Source of the DNA: CAZTAO01 sp964611645
Lineage (GTDB): Bacteria; Armatimonadota; UBA5829
DNA length: 64,000 nt
Reading direction: 5' to 3'
Assembly (NCBI GenBank): GCA_964611645.1
Contig: CAZTAO010000010.1
Coordinates: 59,507 to 123,506, forward strand
Shown here: positions 1-6,911 of the stretch, piece after piece
Layout of the letters: every line of letters starts with the position of its first letter
Numbering within the stretch: the first letter of the stretch is position 1
The notes under the pieces: model-generated
Databases searched by the model: none
Seen by the model: the letters and a program-made list of their open reading frames with translations, nothing else
Told to the model about the DNA's origin: nothing
Position numbers and translations under genes: made by a program

Positions 1-968
1 GCCTTGCCACCAGCCGGAGGAGCGTTCATAGCCATCACGATCAGGCGGCCGGCCTTGGTGCAGAACATTGTCGCGCCGTAGTCTCCCAGCGACAGGCCCG
101 GCGTGCTCAGGTCCACCGGCGCGCTCCACGTCCTGCCTTTGTCGGATGACCGGGTGATCTTCGTGCCAACGGCAAGGAGCACATCCCCGTTAGGCGCGAT
201 GCAGGCGGTTGGCATTTCCTTGCAATCCAGCCCCGGGATGGTGAACGCGTGGCTTGGGATGGTTTCCTTGTCGTTCCACTTGGGCGACTTGGCAGCCGAT
301 CCTGTGACGTGGACGTTGCGGAAGTAGTACATACCGTATCCGGCAAGGCCGACGAAACCGCTCTTGTAGGTGCTGTCTGTAACATCCAGCGCGCGGCGGC
401 CATCTACCCACACCCTTATCCGCGGGCCGACAGCCTCGATCTTCACGTGATACCAGCGGTTGATCTCGCTTGGCAGGCCGGGGACGTTCGCCATCTGCAT
501 GTTGCGGATGTAGCCGTCACCCTCGACCTTGGCAATGGCTGCCCAGTAATGCTTCGCCCGCATCTGCTGGACCCCCCAAGGCAGGTGAACGTAGTAGAAA
601 TGGTTGGTGTCCGAGGCTCGGAAGATAACTCCGGCATCACCGGCGCCGTTTTCGCGGTAGTTGCCGTTGTAGTCGAACTCTATCACCATATCCCCGAAAG
701 CCTGCCCCTTGAAGAAGGCGCGGCTGTGGAGGTTCTTCTGATCCGGTGGGACTATCACGCCCTTCTCGGAGAAAGGCGGCAGGTGCATATTTTCAGTGGT
801 TGGCGGCTTGTCCTCCTCGTTTTGTGTCCACTTACCGGCGGGAAAGCTCCACTGGCTGCCGTCGCCGATCTTCAAATCCACAGTGACATCCTTGGCGGAG
901 GCCACAGTTGCCAGACTCAGCGCCAGCAGCGCCGCTATCACGAGCGTTTTACCAAACAAGCCCATCAT
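1..968 (-). CDS. Secreted DUF1080/LamG-like plus sialidase-fold protein, 3' part cut by window edge
   Basis: The frame is open from an ATG at 968 to the window edge, so the C-terminus is missing. The protein starts MMGLFGKTLV, a signal peptide ending near ATVASA. A DUF1080/3-keto-disaccharide hydrolase-type jelly-roll domain follows (motifs GDAGVIFRASDTNHFYY and RIRVWVDGRRALDV). After it comes the start of a BNR/sialidase propeller with an Asp box (SSDKGRTW). An AGGAGA ribosome site lies about 8 bases upstream. It is a close tandem paralogue of the gene at 1020-2735, 51 bases apart and probably co-transcribed with it. The family acts on extracellular or periplasmic glycans; the substrate cannot be read from sequence. 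Confidence 0.88.
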   Translation of the reverse strand, partial: MMGLFGKTLVIAALLALSLATVASAKDVTVDLKIGDGSQWSFPAGKWTQNEEDKPPTTENMHLPPFSEKGVIVPPDQKNLHSRAFFKGQAFGDMVIEFDYNGNYRENGAGDAGVIFRASDTNHFYYVHLPWGVQQMRAKHYWAAIAKVEGDGYIRNMQMANVPGLPSEINRWYHVKIEAVGPRIRVWVDGRRALDVTDSTYKSGFVGLAGYGMYYFRNVHVTGSAAKSPKWNDKETIPSHAFTIPGLDCKEMPTACIAPNGDVLLAVGTKITRSSDKGRTWSAPVDLSTPGLSLGDYGATMFCTKAGRLIVMAMNAPPAGGK

Positions 969-1019
969 TACGGTTACTTCTCCTGTTCCCATTTCTGCCT
1001 CGTCTTCGTCAGTATCGAT

Positions 1020-2735
1020 CTATTTCGCTTCCACAGCCACCGGCTCGATCCTATCCTTCTTGACCCGGATAAGTTGCAGCACCAGGGGCATGTCTCTGTA
1101 GGCGTTCATGTAGGTGGCGAGCACTACGTCAGGCTCTACTTCGGTCATTGTGCCCATCGCCCAACTGGCGTTGTCTATGAGCGTGCCGTCGTCCCAGTTG
1201 AGGCCGTCGTCGTGGCTGACGTTGACCGAGTATCCCGGGTACCTGTGCGCCACCGCTATCGCTCCGGATTTAGTCCTTATCATCGCCTGCGCGTAGCCGG
1301 GGAACGTGGTGCGGGTCGCGGAATCCCAGGTTGCCCCGGCATCGTTGGACCAGCACTGCCACATCTGCGGGCTGAAGACCGGCCGGACCAGCACCGTGAC
1401 CTTGTTACCTATCGCTACCCCGGTCGGCTCGGTGAGGTCCAGCGAGCCGGGAACCGACCCTCGCGGGGTGACGTATCCGTATGGCTGATCTATTTCTATG
1501 GGCTTCGACCAGCTCTTGCCGTCATCCGTGCTGCGGACCACATAGGACTTGCAGTGGAACGATCCCCAGGTGTGGATGCTGTCGAACCCAGCGGGCCTCT
1601 GCTCACCCGCCAGCATGAAGCGCAGCAGCGTGCCGTCGGCAGTCTCTACCATCGGCCCATAGCAGCCGGGTTTGGCGGGAGCTTCCGGCCAGCCATCGGC
1701 AACCTCGGCCACAATCGGCTCGGACCAGGTGTGGCCGTTGTCCTTGGATTCATATATGTTGATGTTCGCCTTGGCTCCAGCAGTCGGCACGCTTAGCGAC
1801 ATGATCATCAAGCGGCCTTTTGAGGTGCAGAAGAGCGATGCGCCGTAGTCGCTGGGCACAACTCCGGGTATGCCGAGCGGGGCGGGCTTGCTCCAGGTGC
1901 GGCCTTTGTCGGTGGAGCGGGTCATGTTGTCGCCGACCGCCAGCAGGATGTCTCCGTTGGGCGCGATGCAGGCGGTGGGCATTTCATTGCTGCCCAGGCC
2001 GGGGATTGTGAAAGTATGGTTGGGGATGGTTGCCTTGTCGTTCCACTTGGGGGCGCGCGCGGCGGAGCCGGTGATGTGGACGTTGCGGAAGTAATACATA
2101 CCATAGCCCCCAAGCCCCGCGAACCCGCTCTTGAAGGAGCTATCGGTTACGTCGAGCGCGCGGCGGCCGTCCACCCACACCTGCATCCTCGGCCCCTTGG
2201 CCTCAAGGCGAACGTGGTACCATCTATCGATCTCGCTGGGCACCCCGGGAACGTACTCCATCTGCAGGTTGCGAATGTAGCCGTCTCCATCCACCTTGGC
2301 AAGCGCCGCCCAATAGTGCTTCGCCCGAAGCTGCTGGCCACCCCAGGGGAAGTGGAGGTAGTAGAAGTGGTTGGTGTCGGAGGCCCGGAAGATCAGCCCC
2401 GCGTCACCGGTGCCGTTCTCGCGGTAGTTGGCGTTGTAGTCGAACTCCACCACCATATCGCCAAACGCCTGCCCCTTGAAGAATGCGCGGCTGTGGAGGT
2501 TCCTCTCATCCGGCGGGACTATAACACCCTTCTGCGAATAGGCTGCGGTATGCATCTTCTCGTTGGTGGGCGGTTTGTCCGTTTCATTCTGGGTCCACTT
2601 CCCCGCCGGGAAGCTCCACTGGCTGCCGTCACCGATGGTTAGGTTCACAGTGACATCCTTTGCGGAGGCCACGGTCGCCGCGGCAAGCACAAACAGCGCC
2701 GCAGCCAAGAGCGTCTTTGAAAACAGTCCGATCAT
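1020..2735 (-). CDS. Secreted DUF1080/LamG-like plus sialidase-fold protein
   Basis: 571 residues. The inner ATG at 2735 is chosen over 2759 because it has AGGAGAG 8 bases upstream and matches the start of the paralogue (MIGLFSKTLL against MMGLFGKTLV). A signal peptide is followed by a concanavalin-like DUF1080 domain (about 40-230) and a C-terminal sialidase-type beta-propeller (about 240-560). The propeller has Asp boxes such as STDKGRTW, SKDNGHTW, STDDGKSW, SNDAGATW and SHDDGLNW. The protein is probably exported and binds or cleaves glycans. Typical sialidase Arg-triad residues cannot be confirmed by eye, so enzymatic activity is not certain. It is the first gene of a pair with 1-968 and has its own promoter at 2802-2829. 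Confidence 0.9.
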   Translation of the reverse strand: MIGLFSKTLLAAALFVLAAATVASAKDVTVNLTIGDGSQWSFPAGKWTQNETDKPPTNEKMHTAAYSQKGVIVPPDERNLHSRAFFKGQAFGDMVVEFDYNANYRENGTGDAGLIFRASDTNHFYYLHFPWGGQQLRAKHYWAALAKVDGDGYIRNLQMEYVPGVPSEIDRWYHVRLEAKGPRMQVWVDGRRALDVTDSSFKSGFAGLGGYGMYYFRNVHITGSAARAPKWNDKATIPNHTFTIPGLGSNEMPTACIAPNGDILLAVGDNMTRSTDKGRTWSKPAPLGIPGVVPSDYGASLFCTSKGRLMIMSLSVPTAGAKANINIYESKDNGHTWSEPIVAEVADGWPEAPAKPGCYGPMVETADGTLLRFMLAGEQRPAGFDSIHTWGSFHCKSYVVRSTDDGKSWSKPIEIDQPYGYVTPRGSVPGSLDLTEPTGVAIGNKVTVLVRPVFSPQMWQCWSNDAGATWDSATRTTFPGYAQAMIRTKSGAIAVAHRYPGYSVNVSHDDGLNWDDGTLIDNASWAMGTMTEVEPDVVLATYMNAYRDMPLVLQLIRVKKDRIEPVAVEAK

Positions 2736-2801
2736 AGCGATTGTCTCTCCTGAAGCCATAGTCGTTCAATCCCCACTAACTGTCGACATTTACAACCTAA
2801 G

Positions 2802-2829
2802 TGTATACACGTCAGGCCGCGCCCGTCAA
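2802..2829 (-). promoter_or_regulatory. Sigma70-type promoter for the DUF1080-sialidase pair
   Basis: On the minus strand TTGACG (2829-2824) is followed by a 16-base spacer and TATACA (2807-2802). It lies 67 bases upstream of the ATG at 2735. It is arranged divergently with the hdr promoter at 2851-2879, and only about 20 bases separate the two -35 boxes, so shared regulation is possible. Confidence 0.6.
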
Positions 2830-2850
2830 CCAGCGACCCAACGCGATTCC

Positions 2851-2879
2851 TTGACGCTCGCAATGGCGGGTGTTAGAAT
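2851..2879 (+). promoter_or_regulatory. Sigma70-type promoter of the hdr-flx operon
   Basis: TTGACG (2851-2856), a 17-base spacer and TAGAAT (2874-2879). It stands about 50 bases upstream of the hdrC start. It is the only near-consensus promoter seen before hdrC and suggests a leader of about 45 nucleotides. Confidence 0.65.
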
Positions 2880-2931
2880 GAGACTGTAAGCAATCTTTCG
2901 GCGGAATGCCCGCCTGGATAAAGGTGCTCAA

Positions 2932-3504
2932 TTGACTGCAGAAGTGGTATCCAAAGAACCCTCCTCATTGGTTATAGGCGACTCCTGCCTCGACCCTAAG
3001 CTCAAAGATGAAATCCGAGAACTGTGCGGGGAGAACGTGCTCACCTGCTACCAGTGCGGCGAATGCACCGCGGGCTGCCCGGCGGCGGCTTTTATGGATG
3101 TGTCGCCCAACCAGGTCATCCGCATGGCCCAGCTTGGGATGAAGGATGAGATCATCGGAACCTCCGCGATATGGCTGTGCGCGGGCTGCGAGACCTGCGC
3201 CACCAGGTGCCCGAAAGGCGTGGCGCTCTCAAAGATAATGGACGCCTGCAGGCAGATTGCGGTAAAGTCCGGCAAGAAGCCCGCGGAGCTTGGGGTGCTG
3301 CAGTTCCACGAGGAGTTCCTGGGCGAGATCAAGCGCAACGGGCGCGTGCACGAGCTGACCATGATCGGCCTCTACAAGATGCGCACCCGAAACTTCTTCG
3401 CCGATGTCTTCCAAGGCATCCAGATGTTTCTGAAAGGCAAAATGGCTTTGATCCCCAGCCGGATCAAAGGGAAAAAAGAAGTGCGGGGGATGTTCCGGAA
3501 GTAG
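2932..3504 (+). CDS. hdrC: Heterodisulfide reductase subunit C-like Fe-S protein (HdrC)
   Basis: 190 residues. Two [4Fe-4S] ferredoxin motifs are visible: CYQCGECTAGCP (Cys 39, 42, 45, 49) and CAGCETCATRCP (Cys 83, 86, 89, 93). Length and spacing are typical of HdrC, which passes electrons from HdrA to the catalytic HdrB. The start is TTG at 2932 with an AAGGTG-like site before it. This is the first gene of the redox operon. HdrC and HdrB are usually adjacent; here hdrB lies 1.4 kb downstream, separated by a toxin-antitoxin pair and small membrane genes. Without DsrC or methanogen enzymes nearby, the natural disulfide substrate is unknown. Confidence 0.92.
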   Translation: MTAEVVSKEPSSLVIGDSCLDPKLKDEIRELCGENVLTCYQCGECTAGCPAAAFMDVSPNQVIRMAQLGMKDEIIGTSAIWLCAGCETCATRCPKGVALSKIMDACRQIAVKSGKKPAELGVLQFHEEFLGEIKRNGRVHELTMIGLYKMRTRNFFADVFQGIQMFLKGKMALIPSRIKGKKEVRGMFRK

Positions 3505-3505
3505 C

Positions 3506-3573
3506 TGAGTAGCAGAGAAGCAGAGGGCTGAGAGCAGAGAGCAGATGTCATTCCGACGCAGGAGGAATCTGCT
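3506..3573. repeat. Low-complexity purine repeat plus half of a dispersed element
   Basis: Directly after the hdrC stop there are iterated GCAGAG/GAGAGCAG units (3506-3546). A GTCATTCCGA...GAGGAATCTGCT segment follows (3547-3573). The second part is one half of the palindromic element seen complete at 27119-27201 and again as a half at 26425-26454. The purine part resembles 24546-24590. Confidence 0.6.
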
Positions 3574-3670
3574 GTTGTTGCTTCGGTAGCAGGTAATTGT
3601 GGAATAGGGCTGTAATCACGAAGAGGGTCGCTGCCGAAGCCGCCGGACGCACTGATCGGGAGATAGAGAT

Positions 3671-3871
3671 TTGGTTCTCAAAGCGATAGTACATGAAGAA
3701 GAGGGCGGCTTTTGGGCCGAGGTTCCGGCGATACCGGGGTGCGCTACCGAGGGAGACACGCTGGAGGAACTCTCGCGAAACCTCAGAGAGGCCATCGAGG
3801 CGTGCCTGGAGGTAGATATTCCGGGGTTCACACATAGGCCGGATGAGCAGGTGCTGGAAATCGCCGTATGA
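3671..3871 (+). CDS. hicB: HicB-family antitoxin
   Basis: 66 residues with the HicB partial RNase H-like fold: an N-terminal strand VLKAIVHEEEGGFWAEVPAIPGC, split here as VLKAIVHEEEGG then FWAEVPAIPGC, followed by a GDTLEELSRNLREAIEA helix. It starts at TTG 3671 with GGAGAT shortly upstream. It overlaps hicA by four bases (ATGA), so the two are translationally coupled. HicB normally binds and inactivates HicA and may repress its own promoter; no DNA-binding domain is visible in this short form. The pair sits inside the hdr operon between hdrC and hdrB. Confidence 0.88.
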   Translation: MVLKAIVHEEEGGFWAEVPAIPGCATEGDTLEELSRNLREAIEACLEVDIPGFTHRPDEQVLEIAV

Positions 3872-4068
3872 AGCAGATGACAGGCAAGGAATTGTGTTCC
3901 TTGCTTGAGGAACACGGCTGGAAGCTCCAGAACATCAAGGGCAGCCATCACGTCTACACCAAGACGGGATGCCTGGAGCGACTATCGGTGCCGGTTCACG
4001 CGAGCAAGCCGCTGAAAAAGGGCCTGCTGGCGCACCTTCTGAAGTCGGCCGGGATTGATCCAAAGTAG
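3868..4068 (+). CDS. hicA: HicA-family mRNA interferase toxin
   Basis: 66 residues with a double-stranded RNA-binding-like HicA fold. The active-site region GSHHVYTK contains the conserved histidine, and a typical basic C-terminus (KPLKKGLLAHLLKSAGI) follows. HicA cleaves mRNA when freed from HicB. The antitoxin comes first here, whereas classical hicAB has the toxin first; both orders are known. Location inside a redox operon means its expression may ride on the hdr promoter. Confidence 0.88.
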   Translation: MKQMTGKELCSLLEEHGWKLQNIKGSHHVYTKTGCLERLSVPVHASKPLKKGLLAHLLKSAGIDPK

Positions 4069-4088
4069 CCCGACCGCTGGAGGATACG

Positions 4089-4301
4089 ATGCCAAGGCAG
4101 TTCTACAAGACTGTGATTGGGTTGCTGTTCGCGCTATTGAGTCTGGGAATCGTTGCGGTCGAGGTAATCGTCATACTGTGGTTGCTCGACCACATGGGGA
4201 ATCCCCTTACTTGGGTAGCTTTCATTCTTCTGGGTTTCGTTGATGTCGGGCTGCTGAATGCTTTGTTTGAGTATGCAAAGAAGAGGATCGAACGAGCCTG
4301 A
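4089..4301 (+). CDS. Small two-helix membrane protein, unknown
   Basis: 70 residues with two hydrophobic segments (about 8-32 and 37-57) and a basic C-terminus (YAKKRIERA). A GGAGG site stands 7 bases before the ATG. The family is not recognised. It follows hicA by 20 bases and precedes an orphan hicB-like gene, so it belongs to the accessory insert between hdrC and hdrB. Confidence 0.6.
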   Translation: MPRQFYKTVIGLLFALLSLGIVAVEVIVILWLLDHMGNPLTWVAFILLGFVDVGLLNALFEYAKKRIERA

Positions 4302-4347
4302 AGGCTGAGTGCGTAACTGGCTGCTGCCGAAGAAACTGAAGAGGCTA

Positions 4348-4569
4348 ATGAAGCGGTTTACCATTGTAATTGAGCAAGACCCGTCGGGAAGCTATACGCT
4401 TACGGTTCCGGCCTTGCCCGGATATGTGGCATGTGGAGACACTGAAGACGAGGTTCTGGAGCTCGCTCGTGAGGGGATAACATTTCATCTCTCGTGTCTG
4501 GCCGAGGAAGGTCGATTGCCGACCGGCGGCGGAAATGCAAGAGTGCTGAGCCTGGACATAGCGGCGTAA
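4348..4569 (+). CDS. Orphan HicB-like protein
   Basis: 73 residues from the ATG at 4348; an upstream start at 4309 would add a non-homologous leader. The sequence KRFTIVIEQDPSGSYTLTVPALPGYVACGDTEDEVLELAREGI, here referred to by its parts KRFTIVIEQD, TVPALPGYVACGDT and VLELAREGI, fits the HicB RNase H-like fold. No HicA partner follows; the next gene is a small membrane protein. It may be a solitary antitoxin, a remnant of a second pair, or a partner in trans for the HicA at 3868. Confidence 0.72.
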   Translation: MKRFTIVIEQDPSGSYTLTVPALPGYVACGDTEDEVLELAREGITFHLSCLAEEGRLPTGGGNARVLSLDIAA

Positions 4570-4605
4570 GGGTGCAAGGAACTAACTGATCTCGGAGGGC
4601 AGAAG

Positions 4606-4818
4606 ATGCTTATCAGGAAGTCACTATGGGTATTGGCTTTGTTCCTCGATGTCTGCCTAGCGTTGTTCGGGGTATTCGGACTATATATCTGGTTTATGAC
4701 GGAGATACTACGATACACGGATATCAGGACGGGAATGTTGCTGCCAATTCATCTTTGTATTATGGTTGTTGCAGGCTTCGTGCTGAGGGCCTTGCTCCGA
4801 AACCGCCCGTCGAAATGA
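4606..4818 (+). CDS. Small two-helix membrane protein, unknown
   Basis: 70 residues with hydrophobic stretches near 7-30 and 43-61 and a basic tail (RALLRNRPSK). A strong GGAGG site precedes the ATG. It has the same size and layout as the protein at 4089-4301 but little evident sequence similarity. The function is unknown; it is part of the insert between hdrC and hdrB. Confidence 0.6.
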   Translation: MLIRKSLWVLALFLDVCLALFGVFGLYIWFMTEILRYTDIRTGMLLPIHLCIMVVAGFVLRALLRNRPSK

Positions 4819-4851
4819 GGAACGCGCGATACTGGCCAAGAGGACTCAAAA

Positions 4852-4872
4852 CCGTCGACCGTCGACCGTCGA
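4852..4872. repeat. Three tandem CCGTCGA heptamers before hdrB
   Basis: Three exact copies of CCGTCGA run up to the CTAAGGA ribosome site of hdrB. A variant array (CCGTCAA) has the same position before hdrA at 6867-6889. Confidence 0.75.
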
Positions 4873-4886
4873 CTAAGGACTAAAAC

Positions 4887-5780
4887 ATGAAATACGCATA
4901 CTTCCCAGGTTGCAGCCTGGAATCTACTGGTCGGGAGTTTGGTGAGTCCAGCGAACTGGCGGGTGAGGCGCTGGGGGTTGAGCTGGTTGAGATACCGGAC
5001 TGGAACTGCTGCGGCGCGACTTCCGCTCATAGCCTCGACCACAAGCTCAGCGTCGCCCTGCCCGGCAGGAATTTGGGCATAGCGGAGAGCATGGGGCTGG
5101 ATGTGGTTGCGCCGTGCGCCGCCTGCTACAACCGCATGCGCTCGGCGGAAGTGGAGCTCAAGAAGAACGCAGCCCTGCGCGATGAGATCAACTCCGAGCT
5201 TGAGAAGCCGTATACCGGCAAGTCAACCGTGAAGTCGGGGTTGGAGGTCTTTACAACTCCCGAGGTGCTGGAGAAGCTGCAGGCCAAGATGGTGCGCAAA
5301 CTGGAGGGCCTCAAACCCGCTTGCTACTACGGCTGCCTGCTGGTGAGGCCGCCCAAGGTGCTGGGGTTTGACGACGCGGAAGCCCCCCAGAGTCTGGACA
5401 AGGCGATGATGGCGGTGGGGGCGGAGCCTGTGGAGTGGTTCTTCAAGAATGAGTGCTGCGGCGCGAGCTTCGGGATATCCAAGACCGACATAGTCACCAG
5501 CCTCACCGGAAAGATCATATCCAACGCCAAGCAGCACGGCGCAAACTGCATAGTTACCGCGTGCCCTCTGTGCATGACCAACCTGGAAATGCGCCAGGGA
5601 GCCGCAGGCAGGCTGCGGGGCGAAGACCTGACAATGCCAGTCTTCTACTTCACCGAGCTATACGGCCTCGCGATGGAAGTCCCAGGAGTAAAGCGCTGCT
5701 TCGCCAGCCACCTGGTAGACGTGAATCCTGCGCTGGATGCGATGGAGAAAGCTGCGGCGGCTGTCGGGGTGGAAGGCTGA
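4887..5780 (+). CDS. hdrB: Heterodisulfide reductase subunit B-like, catalytic noncubane Fe-S protein (HdrB)
   Basis: 297 residues with two CCG domains. The first has Cys 9, Cys 41-42 (NCCGA) and Cys 77/80 (CAAC). The second has Cys 146/150, Cys 190-191 (ECCGA) and Cys 226/229 (CPLC). These ligate the paired noncubane [4Fe-4S] clusters that reduce the disulfide in HdrABC. All ligand positions are present, so the subunit should be active. The AAGGA site sits 8 bases before the ATG. The gene is isolated from hdrC and hdrA by inserted accessory DNA on both sides. Glycolate oxidase subunit F-like proteins share CCG domains, but the operon context favours HdrB. Confidence 0.93.
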   Translation: MKYAYFPGCSLESTGREFGESSELAGEALGVELVEIPDWNCCGATSAHSLDHKLSVALPGRNLGIAESMGLDVVAPCAACYNRMRSAEVELKKNAALRDEINSELEKPYTGKSTVKSGLEVFTTPEVLEKLQAKMVRKLEGLKPACYYGCLLVRPPKVLGFDDAEAPQSLDKAMMAVGAEPVEWFFKNECCGASFGISKTDIVTSLTGKIISNAKQHGANCIVTACPLCMTNLEMRQGAAGRLRGEDLTMPVFYFTELYGLAMEVPGVKRCFASHLVDVNPALDAMEKAAAAVGVEG

Positions 5781-5793
5781 GGGTACGAATTAT

Positions 5794-5852
5794 CCGCAGA
5801 TTTCGCAGATGACGCAGATGGGTACGGGTCGAAGGTCGTCGGTCTTCGGTCG
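5794..5852. repeat. CGCAGAT 9-base periodic repeat and GGTCG-rich low-complexity run
   Basis: Just after hdrB, three CGCAGAT units occur with a 9-base period (5795-5820). An imperfect GGTCG/TTCGGTC run follows (5827-5852). The first motif resembles CGCAGAT-type sequence in the hairpin at 12843-12876. Confidence 0.5.
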
Positions 5853-5880
5853 GGAATTCAGAGAGCGGGTGACTCGATCA

Positions 5881-6255
5881 ATGAAAGTTGCAAGTGGTCG
5901 TCCTGCGACAGTCGTCATTCTGGGTGCTGTCTTCGTTTTGGTCGTTGCGGGCATCGCCTTGCTCGTTGGCCGTGACGGCCAGCATTGGAACGTTCGCGTG
6001 ACCATCAGAAATGCGGATTCAGTCGCAATAGAGTCGATCGCCCTGAAACACGAGCACGGCACCGTGATTGTCCGTGACCTCGAGCCCGGCAGCAGCAGGG
6101 AAATGGGCTTCACCTGTGACGGTGAGTCGGGTTACACACTGGAGGCTAAATTCCGTGGAGGACCGAGGGTCTCCGGAGGCAACTACGTGGAACCTGGTTA
6201 CGGAATCGTTGAGGTTGCAACGAGAAAAGGCGTGATGACCGAGAAGTACTTCTAG
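5881..6255 (+). CDS. Membrane-anchored protein of unknown function
   Basis: 124 residues from the ATG at 5881. One N-terminal membrane helix (about 10-33) is followed by an extracytoplasmic beta-rich domain. The region beginning NVRVTIRNADSVAIESIALK suggests an Ig-like fold. The open frame extends upstream to 5737, but that part overlaps the hdrB end and repeat DNA, so the shorter start is preferred. No family is recognised. It lies in the insert between hdrB and hdrA. Confidence 0.55.
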   Translation: MKVASGRPATVVILGAVFVLVVAGIALLVGRDGQHWNVRVTIRNADSVAIESIALKHEHGTVIVRDLEPGSSREMGFTCDGESGYTLEAKFRGGPRVSGGNYVEPGYGIVEVATRKGVMTEKYF

Positions 6256-6286
6256 ACCAGCTGTTCCATGCGCAAAGGACTGTGAA

Positions 6287-6634
6287 TTGGGTGTGCTGAA
6301 CGCGGACATTTTAGCCCCGATAGCGGCAATCGCGGTCGCCATTGCGCTTGGGGTAGCTGCCTGGATTGTCAGTGGGCGGCGAAGGCGTGAGAATGCGGAC
6401 CCCGACAGGGTTGTCACGGTTGCCGCATTTGCCAGCGAGACAGAGGTAGCCGAGTGGAAAATGCGGCTGGGGCAGTTTGGCGTCAGGTCAGCCTCATTCG
6501 GGAACGGCTTTTCAAGAGGCTTAGCAATGCGCGGCGCACTTTCCGGCCCTGAGTTCTTCCTTCAAGTCAGAGGAGAAGACGCGCCCAAAGCCGTCAAGAT
6601 ACTCCGCGAGTCGGGGTGTAAGAGCGTGGTGTGA
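6287..6634 (+). CDS. DUF2007-like protein with N-terminal membrane helix
   Basis: 115 residues from TTG 6287, with AAAGGA about 8 bases upstream. A membrane helix (about 9-29) is followed by a basic stop-transfer patch (GRRRREN). The soluble domain has the alternating strand-helix pattern of DUF2007 putative signal-transducing proteins, with segments VVTVAAFASETEVAEWKMRL and EDAPKAVKILRESG. The role is unknown; it sits in the accessory insert between hdrB and hdrA. Confidence 0.6.
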   Translation: MGVLNADILAPIAAIAVAIALGVAAWIVSGRRRRENADPDRVVTVAAFASETEVAEWKMRLGQFGVRSASFGNGFSRGLAMRGALSGPEFFLQVRGEDAPKAVKILRESGCKSVV

Positions 6635-6657
6635 GAGCACGGATCTGAGGAGCACCG

Positions 6658-6825
6658 ATGAAAGCACGAAACTGGTTCTGGGTCTTGATCGGCTGCATAA
6701 TCTTTGGTTTTCTCATGGGACTCCGGTCGCAGTTCCACGAACTCTGGCTACAGATTCTCGTTGCTGTGACCGCAGGTGCGGTATTTGCGCTCACACTTAT
6801 CTGGGCACGTCACAGGTCGCTATAA
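6658..6825 (+). CDS. Very small two-helix membrane protein
   Basis: 55 residues: MKARNWFWVLIG..., with hydrophobic segments at about 6-21 and 33-50 and a C-terminal WARHRSL. An AGGAG site lies 6 bases before the ATG. It starts 23 bases after the DUF2007-like gene. The family is not recognised. It is supported mainly by the ribosome site, the clean membrane pattern and the company of similar small membrane genes in the insert. Confidence 0.5.
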   Translation: MKARNWFWVLIGCIIFGFLMGLRSQFHELWLQILVAVTAGAVFALTLIWARHRSL

Positions 6826-6866
6826 TTCGTTTCTTCGGGTTGATGCTAAATGTGTCTGAAGCAGAA

Positions 6867-6889
6867 ACCGTCAACCGTCAACAGTCAAC
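6867..6889. repeat. Tandem CCGTCAA-type heptamers before hdrA
   Basis: CCGTCAA, CCGTCAA and CAGTCAA in succession, then CTAAGGA, the ribosome site of hdrA. The arrangement mirrors 4852-4872 before hdrB. Confidence 0.7.
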
Positions 6890-6911
6890 CGAAAACTAAG
6901 GAATTCAAACT

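Noticed and set aside
249..1796. Long plus-strand open frame (about 515 codons) opposite the sialidase-like pair
   Set aside because: It is antisense to two well-supported genes, has no ribosome site and no protein-like domain; it arises from biased codon use in the real genes.
4852..6889. CRISPR-like interpretation of the heptamer repeats
   Set aside because: The repeats are seven bases long, contiguous and lack spacers; no cas gene is nearby.
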